From: a virus
Virus record (IMG/VR): IMGVR_UViG_3300025000_000284
Location: 1-33,974 of that record
Reading direction: 5' to 3' (one strand)
Length of the DNA stretch: 33,974 nt
Shown piece by piece: positions 1 through 7,883 of this stretch (positions are counted from its first letter, which is position 1; each line of letters begins with the position of its first letter). The translations under genes and the position numbers were made by a program. The notes below the pieces were generated by a model. The model was given only the letters and a program-made list of their open reading frames with translations, did no database searches and was not told where the DNA came from.

Positions 1-953
1 CTCCTTTTCATTTTTTCATGTGATCTCTGTGCTACTTTTGAAGCCGAAACTCCGAATATGTCGGAAATTTTCTTTGTGAAGTCGGAAGCCATTACAACGT
101 CCTTCCCGTCTCCAGCATCTCCGCCTTTAGGGGTAGTCCTCCGCTCTTTGTCGTGCGTGTCAGCTATAACTTTTCTCTCTGCTGCAGCCTTCGCTTCTGC
201 TTTTTCCTGTGCGCTCTGTGCGGTCTTTGCGGCCTGTTCCTGCTTGTACTCGTCCGACATAACGTACTGTCCGACTATAAGCGGATAAACGAGCTTCGGG
301 TCAGCTGTCGGGTTAACTTCCATCAACCTGTCAAGTTCAGGTTCGAGCTTTGCGAAAAACTCACTCTTACTGAGTTCTGTTTTGGCTTTCACGTAATCCA
401 ACTCGCGCCGTTCCTCTTTGGTCTTAACTACCACCGGATGCTTTTCCACAATCTCATTAATCTTGTCAGGGTCGCCAGCAGCTTCTTCGATTTGTTCAGC
501 CAGCTTTGCTTTCTCCCGATTGCCGAGTTCTGCAAGGTATTCATCAACGGTGTTGAAGCCTTCTGCTTGTGCAACTCTTTTCAGTGTTGCTTTGGCGGCA
601 TCGGCATCAGCCTTAACCTTGTCGTAGTTGTAGCCTTTCTGGATGTACGTTTGGCGTTCGGTGACTGGTATCTTCACCTTTTCCTTGTTGTACAGGATTT
701 CATCAAACTCAGGTTCCTTGACCGGTTCCTCCGGCTTGACTTCTTCATTCTCCGCTGCGGGCTTTTCATCCGGTTTTGCTTCTACTTTCGCCGGTTCTGC
801 TTTAGCAGGTTCCTTGTCCTTCAAGCCAAAAATGTTCCTTATCGTACTGGTAAATGGCTTGGCTTGCTCCGGCTTATTGTCAAGGTTCGTTTCCTCCTGC
901 TTCGCTGGAATGGTTTCTTCTGCGAATCGTTGGAGATAAATGTTCTTAATCAT
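1..953 (-). CDS. Phage scaffold-like protein, 3' end beyond window
   Basis: A continuous minus-strand reading frame of 317 codons runs off the left edge. It starts at an ATG preceded by GGGAGGAC at good spacing. The protein starts MIKNIYLQRFAEE, a form often seen at the N-terminus of Firmicutes phage scaffold or capsid-assembly proteins. Residues about 30-75 are rich in K, E, P and A, followed by a charged helical region ending KEQ/QEKAEAKAAAERK-like coiled coil. It lies directly downstream of the portal gene, where a scaffold is expected before the major capsid gene. The assignment rests on composition and position, not on a conserved motif; a minor structural protein is the alternative. Confidence 0.6.
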   Translation of the reverse strand, partial: MIKNIYLQRFAEETIPAKQEETNLDNKPEQAKPFTSTIRNIFGLKDKEPAKAEPAKVEAKPDEKPAAENEEVKPEEPVKEPEFDEILYNKEKVKIPVTERQTYIQKGYNYDKVKADADAAKATLKRVAQAEGFNTVDEYLAELGNREKAKLAEQIEEAAGDPDKINEIVEKHPVVVKTKEERRELDYVKAKTELSKSEFFAKLEPELDRLMEVNPTADPKLVYPLIVGQYVMSDEYKQEQAAKTAQSAQEKAEAKAAAERKVIADTHDKERRTTPKGGDAGDGKDVVMASDFTKKISDIFGVSASKVAQRSHEKMKR

Positions 954-970
954 GTTTCAAGTCCTCCCGC

Positions 971-1007
971 CTGGTAGGGCAGTTATATTTCATCCCTGGT
1001 AGGGGAT
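971..1007 (-). repeat. Direct repeat and small hairpin in scaffold leader
   Basis: CTGGTAGGG occurs at 971-979 and again at 996-1004 (plus-strand spelling). The second copy forms a 5-bp hairpin (ATCCC/GGGAT, 992-1007). Both lie between the upstream terminator and the scaffold start. Their role is unknown; an mRNA-stabilising hairpin or a translational operator is possible. Confidence 0.3.
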
Positions 1008-1017
1008 AATTCCAAAT

Positions 1018-1068
1018 AAAAAAGCGGCTGCTCGGGAAACTTTTTCAAGTCTCTCGTTGCAACCGCTT
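1018..1068 (-). terminator. Intrinsic terminator upstream of scaffold gene
   Basis: On the minus strand AAGCGGTTGC pairs with GCAGCCGCTT (10 bp with one G-U) and is followed by six T residues. The interior holds a second stem (GAGACTT/AAGTTTC) closed by GAAA. This long-hairpin terminator separates the portal/zinc-ribbon unit from the scaffold gene, so some scaffold expression may need antitermination or a separate promoter. I could not find a convincing promoter in the short remaining leader. Confidence 0.7.
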
Positions 1069-1141
1069 AAAGCAGTTATCCTTGCGATTCAATTGTCCTT
1101 CAATTTCAGTATAGCACGATTTTAATTAGTTCTTTTCATGC

Positions 1142-1330
1142 CTACAAATCAATCTGATTTACTGTCTTACAAACCTTTCCAGCCGATTTATGCTTACAAA
1201 CAAGAAATATACTGCCATTACCTAAACCGCGCTTGAAGCCTTTTGTTGAAGCTATCTTATGTCCACATTTTGAACAGAATATTGCCTTTTCGTCTACTAA
1301 TGCCTTGACAATTTCACCTGTCTCATTCAT
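1142..1330 (-). CDS. Small zinc-ribbon protein
   Basis: The 62-residue product has a CxxC pair (CSKCGHK, about residues 19-22) and a second cysteine pair near residues 46 and 54 (CKH, CKT), a likely four-cysteine zinc site. Its ATG overlaps the portal stop as ATGA, so it is translationally coupled to the portal gene. Small zinc ribbons resembling the Mu Com regulator are common near phage late genes, but the function here is not known. It is transcribed into the terminator at 1018-1068. Confidence 0.65.
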   Translation of the reverse strand: MNETGEIVKALVDEKAIFCSKCGHKIASTKGFKRGLGNGSIFLVCKHKSAGKVCKTVNQIDL

Positions 1331-3396
1331 CGTTTAGCACCTGCTTTCGCCATAGCCGACATTGCAACTTGCTTCTCCATGCTCTGATTCTGCCTGTCTA
1401 TCTTTTCAAGGCTTGTCTGCTTGTCCTGTTCCTTCTCCTGCTGTTGTGCTTGCATCATAGTCTGTTGCTGTTGCGATACTGCCTCTGCTTGTGCCTTACT
1501 AATCTCGTCAAGTTCCTGCATGATTACGTCTTTACTCGGAATTTTACCTTCAATAATTGTTTCCCAATATGAACTAGGGCCGATTAAGCCTGCGGCACGG
1601 GCTTGCGTAGCAACATTTATCCAGTAGTTCCTGTCTGTCGGCTTATCCTCTGCTATTTTTACTTTGACATCAAACTCCGGTATAAATTCCTCTACCATTG
1701 ATTGACCATTTTCATCTGTTTGTCTGTTCCATGTTTTAACCAGCATACCGCGTTTGAATGTACCGGATTTAGGCTTCTCTTGCTGTGTCTTAATGAACGT
1801 CAGAAGGTCAATCATAGCCTGTAACTGTGTCGCTGGGTCAGTTCCTTGCGGCGCAGAAGCTATATCCTGCAATACCTTGTATGCTTTAGCCTGTATCTGT
1901 TTGGCTTGATTCTCACCCAATATGCGGTACTTTCTATCTTCTGTGTAGAATTGAGCGATACGGTTTATAATAAGCTGTACAAACTCAATCGTGAAACCTT
2001 CCAGCACCTTTGCTTTATGGCTGGTTCTCGCATCAGCCCTTGCGCCGAGTTCAGCAACGGTCTTGTACGGCACATTTGCGCCAATAGACAGTCCTTGCAG
2101 GATAGCCGTATTACCGCTTATTAAGTCAATTACGTCCTTCTTACCCTCTTTGAAATTGATTATGCTGGGTGGCACTTGTACGGCCTTCTTCTCATGGATT
2201 CCGTTTATGTCAGTTACCTCATGCCATGCGTTCGCTTTGGCTAGATTGTCCATGAGTTCCTCGCGTTGGGCATTCGACAAAGCACCTTTACTGTAATACG
2301 CTCCGCCTAAACCTTGTCCAAGCATTGCGCCAAGTTCGATTTCATCAGCTTTGTTGTGCAGGATTTGAGGTATTACAACGTTCCGTATCTCGCCCATTCC
2401 CCAAGGCTGCTTTTCATCAGAGTATAGCACCCTGTAAACGAATGGATACAACCCATCATCATATATGTATGGTATGTAGTCCAGCAGGATTGTACCGGCT
2501 TTGTAGGCACAATGTACACCCTTTAAAGTACCATCTGCCATATCTCTGAGGTCTTTGGCGTAGAAGGGAAGATTTGATTCTGATTCCGCTATCTGCGCTT
2601 TATCAAGGAATATCTTCTTCCATTCATCTGATACGAAATAAGGCGTTCCTTTGTGGAAATGGGTAATCAGCGTGGCTTGATTCGGTTCTTGCCCTTCATC
2701 CTCTTTACCTTTCGGAATATCCTGCGAATCTTCAAGGACATATTGGCCCTTCTCCCAGGTATCAGCAAACCATTGTAATTTCTTGCGCTGTTTCCGGTTG
2801 ATATATGAGCAATCCTGTAACCGTTCCTCTAAGTCGAGTATGGCAGGATCAGGGTAGAATTCCTCTTTCTTGACAGCTTCAGTCCTAATCTCGCCTACCC
2901 ATTTGTCAGGTCCGGTACCACCTATCCAGTGTTGGTCATATCCGACATATTCTATAGCAGGTCCATACCTGACAAACTGTTCAGCAAGTTTACCCCATTG
3001 GTCTTGAAATTTGTTTCTGGACAGAATATGCGGTACAAGGTTATTCAATGTGTCGGCAGCTTCATCATCCATTGGTTCAACACCGGATATTTCCATTGAC
3101 GGAGCAACGGAGAATGGCGCAAGCATATTACGCATCATGGGGAATACGAAGTTATCTTCACTATTGAAATTGCGCTTCTTACCTTTGGACGTACGAAGCC
3201 CTTTGGTGGTATCCCATTGCTTGCCACCGCCTTGATAAATTTTATATTCATCCTCCCAGCAAACCTCAATGTCGGTTCGTGTGCCACCCTCTGCGTACTG
3301 TTGTGCTGTGTCAATCTTGCAGACAAGATCGTTTTCTTCCTGCGTGTTACGGGGGGATGCAGTTTTAACTTCGTTCTTTTTGCCTAATCCAAACAT
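1327..3396 (-). CDS. Portal protein (P22-like)
   Basis: The 689-residue protein would form the dodecameric ring at the capsid vertex through which DNA is packaged and ejected. Length and layout fit the P22-type portal family: an N-terminal region with W and EDEY motifs, a central stem/clip region (about 330-480) containing YPFVYRVLYSDEKQPWGMG, and a long C-terminal helical tail rich in Q (about 630-670, SQQQQTMMQAQQQ). The start ATG has an AGGAGG site 8 nt upstream. It lies a few genes after the large terminase, the normal late-gene order. No internal disruption is seen. Confidence 0.85.
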   Translation of the reverse strand: MFGLGKKNEVKTASPRNTQEENDLVCKIDTAQQYAEGGTRTDIEVCWEDEYKIYQGGGKQWDTTKGLRTSKGKKRNFNSEDNFVFPMMRNMLAPFSVAPSMEISGVEPMDDEAADTLNNLVPHILSRNKFQDQWGKLAEQFVRYGPAIEYVGYDQHWIGGTGPDKWVGEIRTEAVKKEEFYPDPAILDLEERLQDCSYINRKQRKKLQWFADTWEKGQYVLEDSQDIPKGKEDEGQEPNQATLITHFHKGTPYFVSDEWKKIFLDKAQIAESESNLPFYAKDLRDMADGTLKGVHCAYKAGTILLDYIPYIYDDGLYPFVYRVLYSDEKQPWGMGEIRNVVIPQILHNKADEIELGAMLGQGLGGAYYSKGALSNAQREELMDNLAKANAWHEVTDINGIHEKKAVQVPPSIINFKEGKKDVIDLISGNTAILQGLSIGANVPYKTVAELGARADARTSHKAKVLEGFTIEFVQLIINRIAQFYTEDRKYRILGENQAKQIQAKAYKVLQDIASAPQGTDPATQLQAMIDLLTFIKTQQEKPKSGTFKRGMLVKTWNRQTDENGQSMVEEFIPEFDVKVKIAEDKPTDRNYWINVATQARAAGLIGPSSYWETIIEGKIPSKDVIMQELDEISKAQAEAVSQQQQTMMQAQQQEKEQDKQTSLEKIDRQNQSMEKQVAMSAMAKAGAKR

Positions 3397-3413
3397 ATGT
3401 ACCTCCTGTAAAT

Positions 3414-3452
3414 AAAAAAGACCAGAACAATCGATTAAGATTGATCCGGTCT
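3414..3452 (-). terminator. Terminator between tRNA-like gene and portal
   Basis: Minus-strand hairpin AGACCGGATCAATC / GATTGTTCTGGTCT (13 of 14 positions pair, one as G-U, one mismatch) with a 6-nt loop, followed by six T residues. It ends the transcript that carries the small genes and the tRNA-like element, just before the portal Shine-Dalgarno. Confidence 0.75.
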
Positions 3453-3483
3453 GCTCGAGACGCGATAATTTATGTATGAAATT

Positions 3484-3594
3484 TCCACGGTGCGGGATTT
3501 GAACCCGCGAGCCCGTTTTTCGCCAGTATCCAACCTGTCATTAAGTATCCGGGCTTTTGTTGGTGTCAACCTTAAACCTCTCGGTCAACCGTGC
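3484..3594 (-). tRNA. Class-II tRNA-like gene, anticodon arm not identifiable
   Basis: The minus strand has a 6-bp acceptor (CACGGT/ACCGTG, G-G at the end), a class-II D-arm (ACC GAGAGGTTTAA GGT with the GG pair), and a canonical T-arm (GCGGG TTCAAAT CCCGC). These are the features of bacterial tRNA-Ser or tRNA-Leu. However, 59 nt separate D-stem and T-stem, roughly 20 more than usual, and no 5-bp stem with a 7-nt loop exists there. Instead CCAAC can pair with GTTGG and AGCCCG with CGGGCT, which interleave as a possible pseudoknot. No CCA is encoded. It may be a degenerate tRNA-Ser, an interrupted tRNA or a tRNA mimic. Confidence 0.55.
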
Positions 3595-3630
3595 TTCTTG
3601 CTACTTCTATTTTAACATGGTTTAGTTGGG

Positions 3631-3852
3631 TCAATTATCTCCTTGCAACCACAGCCTTTTACCGCCACAATATTTATCTGCTATGTATGCCTGCTGGCTT
3701 TGTTCTAGGCTGATAATGCGGCTGTATGCCTTGCTGCGTGACGCTTCTTCTTGCTCCTTGGTCTTGTAGAAAGAACACTTTGTCCCGTTGCATTTATCAT
3801 TTTTCAGTCATGTACATTTTTCATCTTTAAGTCCGACACAATCTTCAACCAT
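3631..3852 (-). pseudogene. Small Cys-rich phage protein interrupted by in-frame UGA
   Basis: An ATG overlapping the upstream stop (ATGGTTGA) opens a 73-codon frame that contains TGA at codon 15 (3808-3810) and ends at a second TGA. On both sides the frame looks coding: CVGLKDEKC before, then LKNDKCNGTKCSFYKT and YCGGKRLWLQGDN after. This C-x8-C ... C-x4-C-SFYKT pattern is, from memory, a small cysteine-rich protein family of clostridial phages with one continuous frame. No restart codon lies soon after the TGA. Either the gene is dead, or UGA is read through. Confidence 0.6.
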
Positions 3853-4027
3853 TGGCTTTCACCCTTTCGCCCTTTCCGTTTTCGCTTAACTTTAAAATGC
3901 CATCGGATGTTACTACAACATGAGTTGTCCATCCGCATCGTTGGCATATCCTTTTAAATTCGCCGGATGCCTCACCAAGAGTTTTGTTGCATTCCGGATT
4001 GGTACATTTTATCTTTTGGAGTTGCAT
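3845..4027 (-). CDS. Com-like zinc-ribbon protein
   Basis: The 60-residue product has two CxxxxC/CxxC knuckles: CTNPEC (residues 8-13) and CQRC (28-31), a compact zinc ribbon like the Mu Com translational regulator. The ATG has AGGAGGTAACT directly upstream, inside the end of the preceding gene. It overlaps the next small gene by 8 nt. DNA or RNA binding is likely; the target is unknown. Confidence 0.65.
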   Translation of the reverse strand: MQLQKIKCTNPECNKTLGEASGEFKRICQRCGWTTHVVVTSDGILKLSENGKGERVKANG

Positions 4028-4036
4028 AGTTACCTC

Positions 4037-4177
4037 CTATTTGCCGTAAATTTCTTTAATTTCATCCTTTGTCATTCGTCTAACGGGAAGCGTAGCCGGT
4101 TCTCTGTATTGTATTGGTAAATCCTCTAACTTGACAAGTTCGATAAGCTGCAGTTCAATATCTCCGGTGTTGTTCAT
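4037..4177 (-). CDS. Small phage protein (46 aa)
   Basis: The ATG overlaps the stop of the upstream metalloprotease-like gene (ATGA), and the TAG is followed at once by the AGGAGG of the next gene. The 46-residue product is acidic in its first half (DIELQLIELVKLEDL) and ends with the helical TKDEIKEIYGK. No family is recognised. The tight coupling on both sides is the main argument that it is real. Confidence 0.65.
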   Translation of the reverse strand: MNNTGDIELQLIELVKLEDLPIQYREPATLPVRRMTKDEIKEIYGK

Positions 4178-4653
4178 GCAGATTCCCCTTTCATAATTGA
4201 TGTAAGCCCTGCCATTCCTTCCGTTTTAAGCTCCGATGCTATTTTATGGCTCAATGGGTGCAGCCCGCAAAATTGCCTTGTTAAATCACAATTAAGCCTT
4301 TCGATGTAAAACGTATGCTTTTCACCTATACTACCTTGCTTGTCCTCTGGCAGAAGTCTAAATACTTCATTATCCCAAAAGTTATCCATATCTTCCAAAA
4401 CAACGTGATATAGTTCGTGAATTAAAATACTATACCAATCTTTTTCATAGTCCTCATAATCTTTGTTTAGCGATATGGCCGCCGTTTTATAGTGCCTGTT
4501 TCTGTAACAATATCCACCCGGGATATACTCACATTTAGCAATGCTGTCCATTTCACGATCATTAACAATTTCAATAGATACGTCCCAATCCTGTATTCGC
4601 ATAACTCCTTGGAGTTCAGTTAATATCTGCTCAATCTGCTCTTTTGTTGGCAT
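4174..4653 (-). CDS. HExxH phage protein, putative metalloprotease
   Basis: The 159-residue protein carries HELYH at about residues 79-83, inside a hydrophobic helix (WYSILIHELYHVVLE), the HExxH signature of zinc metallopeptidases. A downstream acidic residue could be the third ligand but cannot be fixed by eye. The ATG has GGAGG with 6-nt spacing. It lies between the tRNA-Asn-like element and a coupled small gene. Phage-encoded HExxH proteins of this size are usually of unknown role; a second one, of a different family, is at 10863-11459. Confidence 0.6.
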   Translation of the reverse strand: MPTKEQIEQILTELQGVMRIQDWDVSIEIVNDREMDSIAKCEYIPGGYCYRNRHYKTAAISLNKDYEDYEKDWYSILIHELYHVVLEDMDNFWDNEVFRLLPEDKQGSIGEKHTFYIERLNCDLTRQFCGLHPLSHKIASELKTEGMAGLTSIMKGESA

Positions 4654-4680
4654 TGGCGACCTCCTTAATATTTATTAAAA

Positions 4681-4756
4681 TATCGGCGTGGCAGGATTCC
4701 AACCTGCAATCCGGGGCTAACAACCCCGTGTCTTTTCTGCTCTGACCCCCGCCGAT
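4681..4756 (-). tRNA. tRNA-Asn(GTT)-like gene with aberrant elbow
   Basis: Perfect stems are present on the minus strand: a 7-bp acceptor (ATCGGCG/CGCCGAT), a 5-bp anticodon stem (CGGGG/CCCCG) around TTGTTAG, which places GTT (Asn) after U33, and a 5-bp T-stem (GCAGG/CCTGC). The T-loop is TTGGAAT, so the usual C56 is missing. The D-arm is only GTC/GAC with an A-rich loop without the usual GG. Two extra nucleotides lie between T-stem and acceptor. No CCA is encoded. It could be a decayed phage tRNA or a structural mimic. Confidence 0.55.
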
Positions 4757-4809
4757 ACGATTAAATCAAACTCAGCACCCGCAATATCCTCCTTCGGCTT
4801 ATAGCCTGT

Positions 4810-5013
4810 TTAATCAATCTTTACGTGCTTCATAACTTTGCTCGTTAATATGTAACTCGGTATTGAAACAAAAGTTGCTATAGCAACAATTCTCATAAAT
4901 TTGCTTACCGGTTCAACATATCCGTACCATGAAATGAGAGCACCTATTGTGCAGAATAAAACTATAAACATTAGCCATATCAAACCTTTTAAAACAATCT
5001 TAAATATCTTCAT
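4810..5013 (-). CDS. Small membrane protein, two TM segments
   Basis: The 67-residue product has two hydrophobic stretches, about residues 9-31 (LKGLIWLMFIVLFCTIGALI) and 42-58 (IVAIATFVSIPSYILTS), and a positive C-terminus. Hairpin topology in the inner membrane is likely. Downstream of the stop the same frame stays open for another 30 codons into the tRNA-like element, which may be chance. A holin-like or superinfection role cannot be shown. Confidence 0.6.
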   Translation of the reverse strand: MKIFKIVLKGLIWLMFIVLFCTIGALISWYGYVEPVSKFMRIVAIATFVSIPSYILTSKVMKHVKID

Positions 5014-5025
5014 ACTTTCCTCCCA

Positions 5026-5268
5026 TCACTGCCACAATGGATTACTTCCATCATCCTGTTTCGGTGCTTTCTTCTCGTAGTATGATTTATGCACCTTGCC
5101 TTTTATCAGTTTGTACGCTCCCTTAAAGGCATTCACGGCAGATTCAATCGGCACAGGTGGGATATCATGCTGCATAGCTTTACCGAGGCGGATACCGTAG
5201 ATTAGGGCGGTGTAGTTGGATAGGAGAAGGATTAGGGCTATGCCGATAATAAGGAATAGATTAATCAT
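5026..5268 (-). CDS. Small membrane-anchored phage protein
   Basis: The 80-residue product has one N-terminal membrane segment (about residues 2-24, NLFLIIGIALILLLSNYTALIYG) followed by a soluble, lysine-rich tail. It overlaps the end of the preceding gene by 8 nt, showing coupling. No family recognised; the tail would face the cytoplasm or lie along the membrane. Confidence 0.6.
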   Translation of the reverse strand: MINLFLIIGIALILLLSNYTALIYGIRLGKAMQHDIPPVPIESAVNAFKGAYKLIKGKVHKSYYEKKAPKQDDGSNPLWQ

Positions 5269-5506
5269 AGGTGAGTACCTCCATTTTTACAATTTCATAT
5301 ATTTTGTTTATAGGAAAAAATTTTGATTTTGGCTCTTCGTAAAGCAAAGGCGTTCCATTGTAATACCCACGTTGAATAAAAAGCGTTTCGGCATTAGCTC
5401 TTTTGCCGACACTGAACACCTCTGATGTTTCTCCGGAGATTCGATTTATAATAGTTTCTCCTGCTTCAGGTTTCCAAGATTTGATTATTTCGTTGATATC
5501 GCGCAT
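5261..5506 (-). CDS. Small soluble phage protein (81 aa)
   Basis: I place the start at ATG 5506 (AGGAAGTG upstream) rather than the in-frame GTG seven codons earlier. The product begins MRDINEIIKSWKPEAGETII and has a beta-rich look with FFPINKIYEIV near the end. It lies directly downstream of the large terminase and overlaps the next gene. Function unknown. Confidence 0.55.
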   Translation of the reverse strand: MRDINEIIKSWKPEAGETIINRISGETSEVFSVGKRANAETLFIQRGYYNGTPLLYEEPKSKFFPINKIYEIVKMEVLTYD

Positions 5507-5565
5507 ATAAAACGCACTTCCTTTCACTTATAATTCTATCACGGTTTTTCACGGTACTTTCTTCC

Positions 5566-7410
5566 TCAATCGAATGGCGATTCACTCTCATATCCGCCGT
5601 TTGAATTGTCGTTGTCGAAGGTTCCACGCTGGACTTCTCGCTCTATGTCGGCTTCAAAGGATTGCTGGGTACGGATTTCGTTGGCGATCATGTCCGAGAA
5701 CAAAGCATCGTCATGTTTGCCCGACATTGCATCCGGCCTGAATCCGTTGTTGCCCTGTTTCTTGATGAAGGTCAAACACTCATTGAGCATAGTTATATCG
5801 TTGAACAGGTCTATGTTGTCCTCAATCAAATTAACCTCTTTGTCGATTATAAGCGGTCTTGTGTTGCCATCTGTTTTCCATCCGCGTTTATTCTGGTATT
5901 CTTTTGTCATGCTGTCATATTGCCTTCTAGTGTATTGCCGTGGGTAATGAAGGCGTTCAAGTTCTTCAATTGGAGCCGTGTTAAAGTTTACCTCTATTGC
6001 AATCAAGGCTAGGTTAAAGTAGCGTCCGAGACAATACATTTGCCATGAGTAAGGTTTTGAGTTTGTCCAGCAGAAATGAATAGAAGCTGCCCTGTTGCCT
6101 GTGACATTATTTATGACAGTTGCGGAATAGAAGTCCGTGCCTTCACCTTTTGTATCACCGCCCGCAACGTAAGGGAAACCACTTTGAACATCTTCGTAGA
6201 TTGTGACAAAGCCGTTTGGATCCTCGACAAATTTAATCGTATTGTCCTTGATATAATCCTTCGTGTCAGGATTGCCCCACTTAAAAGTAAATCTGCCCCG
6301 CTTCGGAGGATTCTTCTTATACTGCTGGCGTAGGTATTCAAGGCGAAGGCTTACTCTCTCGTTGTCGAACACAGGTAAACCAGTTGAAAGGAATGCCTCT
6401 TGATATGACGACGGATTTTCCTGGCGCATCATATCAAAATCGCCGTTGTTGTCATTCTTATAAGTCCATATCCACCATTTGACTTGCTCTTTTGTAAGAT
6501 TGTATAGTTTGATTATTCCGGTTTGCTTGGGCGTTCCGAGAAGATATTCACGGATTTTCTTATCAAGGTTATTTAATATTCTCTGATATTCTTCATCTGT
6601 ACAATCCATGACGTTCAATTCAAAGTCATGCCACGCAAAGAAGAGTAATGTCCATTCATTTTCTCCGTTTAACGCATCATCACACAATTCTTTGAAGTCA
6701 TTGTATCCATTTGCCGTTGATTCAATTTCGGCATCTGTGTCAAGTGTTTTTGGCATTGCCGCCATAATACCGGCAAGCTGTTTCTTTGGGCTTTTACCGT
6801 CTGGAGAAGGCCAGAAGGCAAATTCACTGGCGTGAAAATAATGTATCGTATCGCCACGGCCTATATTGACATCTCCTGCTACCTGTATGCTTATCTTACT
6901 GTGTAGTCCCTTGCCCTTCCCCTTGTATCCTGTTGGCCTGTCAAATACAAGTTCCTTTGCGTTTGAAGCCTGTAAGAGCGGTTTTGTGTGCGCAGGAAGA
7001 TTAGTATACATGTACCTTGCTTTTTCAAATATAATGGTCGTTGCAGGTTGTGTATGAGCTACAATCAGACCTGTCCGGTTCTCTTTCGTTGTGGTGTTAT
7101 AAATCATATTGCCCTGTGCATCAGTAGAAACACCGCACTGCCTAGGTTTAATAACAATGATTCTTACCAATTTGCCTAATGCGCGCAATTTCTTCTTTGT
7201 TTCATGGATTTTACACTGTATGCTGTTGAGTTTAAGCGGTACTAGTTCGCCGTTTTTATTGACGATTTTTATGTACTCTTCAGCAAAAACAACCTCATCC
7301 TGCAAAGCCTCTTCTTTCCGTTCAGCTTCAAGTAACTGCAATAACTCTATCTCTTCCTTATCGCTCAGTCTACCCGATTCAAGCATTTTCAATAGTTCAT
7401 CTTTGTTCAA
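5566..7410 (-). CDS. terL: Terminase large subunit
   Basis: The 614-residue protein is the packaging motor ATPase and nuclease. An N-terminal ATPase domain carries a terminase-type Walker A, IKPRQCGVSTD (about residues 89-99), and the C-terminal RNase H-like nuclease domain begins around VAGGDTKGEGTDFYSATVI with its metal-binding aspartates. The start is TTG, with AAGGAG upstream, and it overlaps the preceding gene by 14 nt. The small terminase, an HNH nuclease and the portal flank it, the arrangement of cos-type HK97/P22-like packaging modules. A weak start codon on a motor gene suggests its dose is held low by translation. Confidence 0.88.
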   Translation of the reverse strand: MNKDELLKMLESGRLSDKEEIELLQLLEAERKEEALQDEVVFAEEYIKIVNKNGELVPLKLNSIQCKIHETKKKLRALGKLVRIIVIKPRQCGVSTDAQGNMIYNTTTKENRTGLIVAHTQPATTIIFEKARYMYTNLPAHTKPLLQASNAKELVFDRPTGYKGKGKGLHSKISIQVAGDVNIGRGDTIHYFHASEFAFWPSPDGKSPKKQLAGIMAAMPKTLDTDAEIESTANGYNDFKELCDDALNGENEWTLLFFAWHDFELNVMDCTDEEYQRILNNLDKKIREYLLGTPKQTGIIKLYNLTKEQVKWWIWTYKNDNNGDFDMMRQENPSSYQEAFLSTGLPVFDNERVSLRLEYLRQQYKKNPPKRGRFTFKWGNPDTKDYIKDNTIKFVEDPNGFVTIYEDVQSGFPYVAGGDTKGEGTDFYSATVINNVTGNRAASIHFCWTNSKPYSWQMYCLGRYFNLALIAIEVNFNTAPIEELERLHYPRQYTRRQYDSMTKEYQNKRGWKTDGNTRPLIIDKEVNLIEDNIDLFNDITMLNECLTFIKKQGNNGFRPDAMSGKHDDALFSDMIANEIRTQQSFEADIEREVQRGTFDNDNSNGGYESESPFD

Positions 7411-7711
7411 TGTTGTCTCTCCTTTTGCGCATGATATGGTTTATCGTGTTCTGAAACCGTTTGGGCGTATCATATACTGTAACCAGCACGTCATTGCAGA
7501 ATATGTAGATTTTGTCACCATACATCCGGATATTGTTGGCTTGTCCGTTAAAGTCGTATAGGGAGACTAAATACCCATGGAGCGAACCGGATACATCGGA
7601 TTGGCATAACCCTTTTTCAAACGCAATGTTCGCCAACCGTTCAGCACTTTTTACCTTGATTCCGCATCGTTCGTGTATTCTGTTTTTACCGTGCAGTGTG
7701 ACTTGAACCAT
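7397..7711 (-). CDS. Conserved phage protein near terminase (104 aa)
   Basis: The product starts MVQVTLHGKNRIHERCGIKVKS and contains ANNIRMYGDKIYIFC. I recall this pattern in a conserved hypothetical of Firmicutes phages next to the terminase genes, with an RelE/BrnT-like small alpha/beta look. GAGAGGATACGTC precedes the ATG. It overlaps terL at its 3' end and the previous gene at its start, so the three are translated together. Function unknown. Confidence 0.7.
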   Translation of the reverse strand: MVQVTLHGKNRIHERCGIKVKSAERLANIAFEKGLCQSDVSGSLHGYLVSLYDFNGQANNIRMYGDKIYIFCNDVLVTVYDTPKRFQNTINHIMRKRRDNIEQR

Positions 7712-7871
7712 GACGTATCCTCTCTTTCAAATATTCAATCTCCGGTACCAACATTTCAGAACACTCGTCCAGTAAACACGCTATATCCTCATAGTTTGGA
7801 TTGTCCTTTTCCAATTCTTCGATTGCCAGGCGAATTGCGGATAATAATTCCTGCTTAGTATGGTACAGCAT
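7686..7871 (-). CDS. Small helical phage protein (61 aa)
   Basis: ATG with AAGGATGATTTC upstream; 61 residues, strongly acidic and helical (SAIRLAIEELEKDNPNYEDIA). The 3' end overlaps the next gene by 26 nt. Nothing in it identifies a function; the coupling supports expression. Confidence 0.55.
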   Translation of the reverse strand: MLYHTKQELLSAIRLAIEELEKDNPNYEDIACLLDECSEMLVPEIEYLKERIRHGSSHTAR

Positions 7872-7883
7872 GAAATCATCCTT

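Noticed and set aside
153-977. Long plus-strand frame of 274 codons at the left end
   Set aside because: It is antisense to the scaffold gene, has very high F, L, C and R content without a plausible fold, and no SD.
4702-4809. In-frame extension of the 67-aa membrane gene past its TAA into the tRNA-Asn-like gene
   Set aside because: About 30 open codons are expected fairly often by chance, and the tRNA-like stems explain the sequence better.
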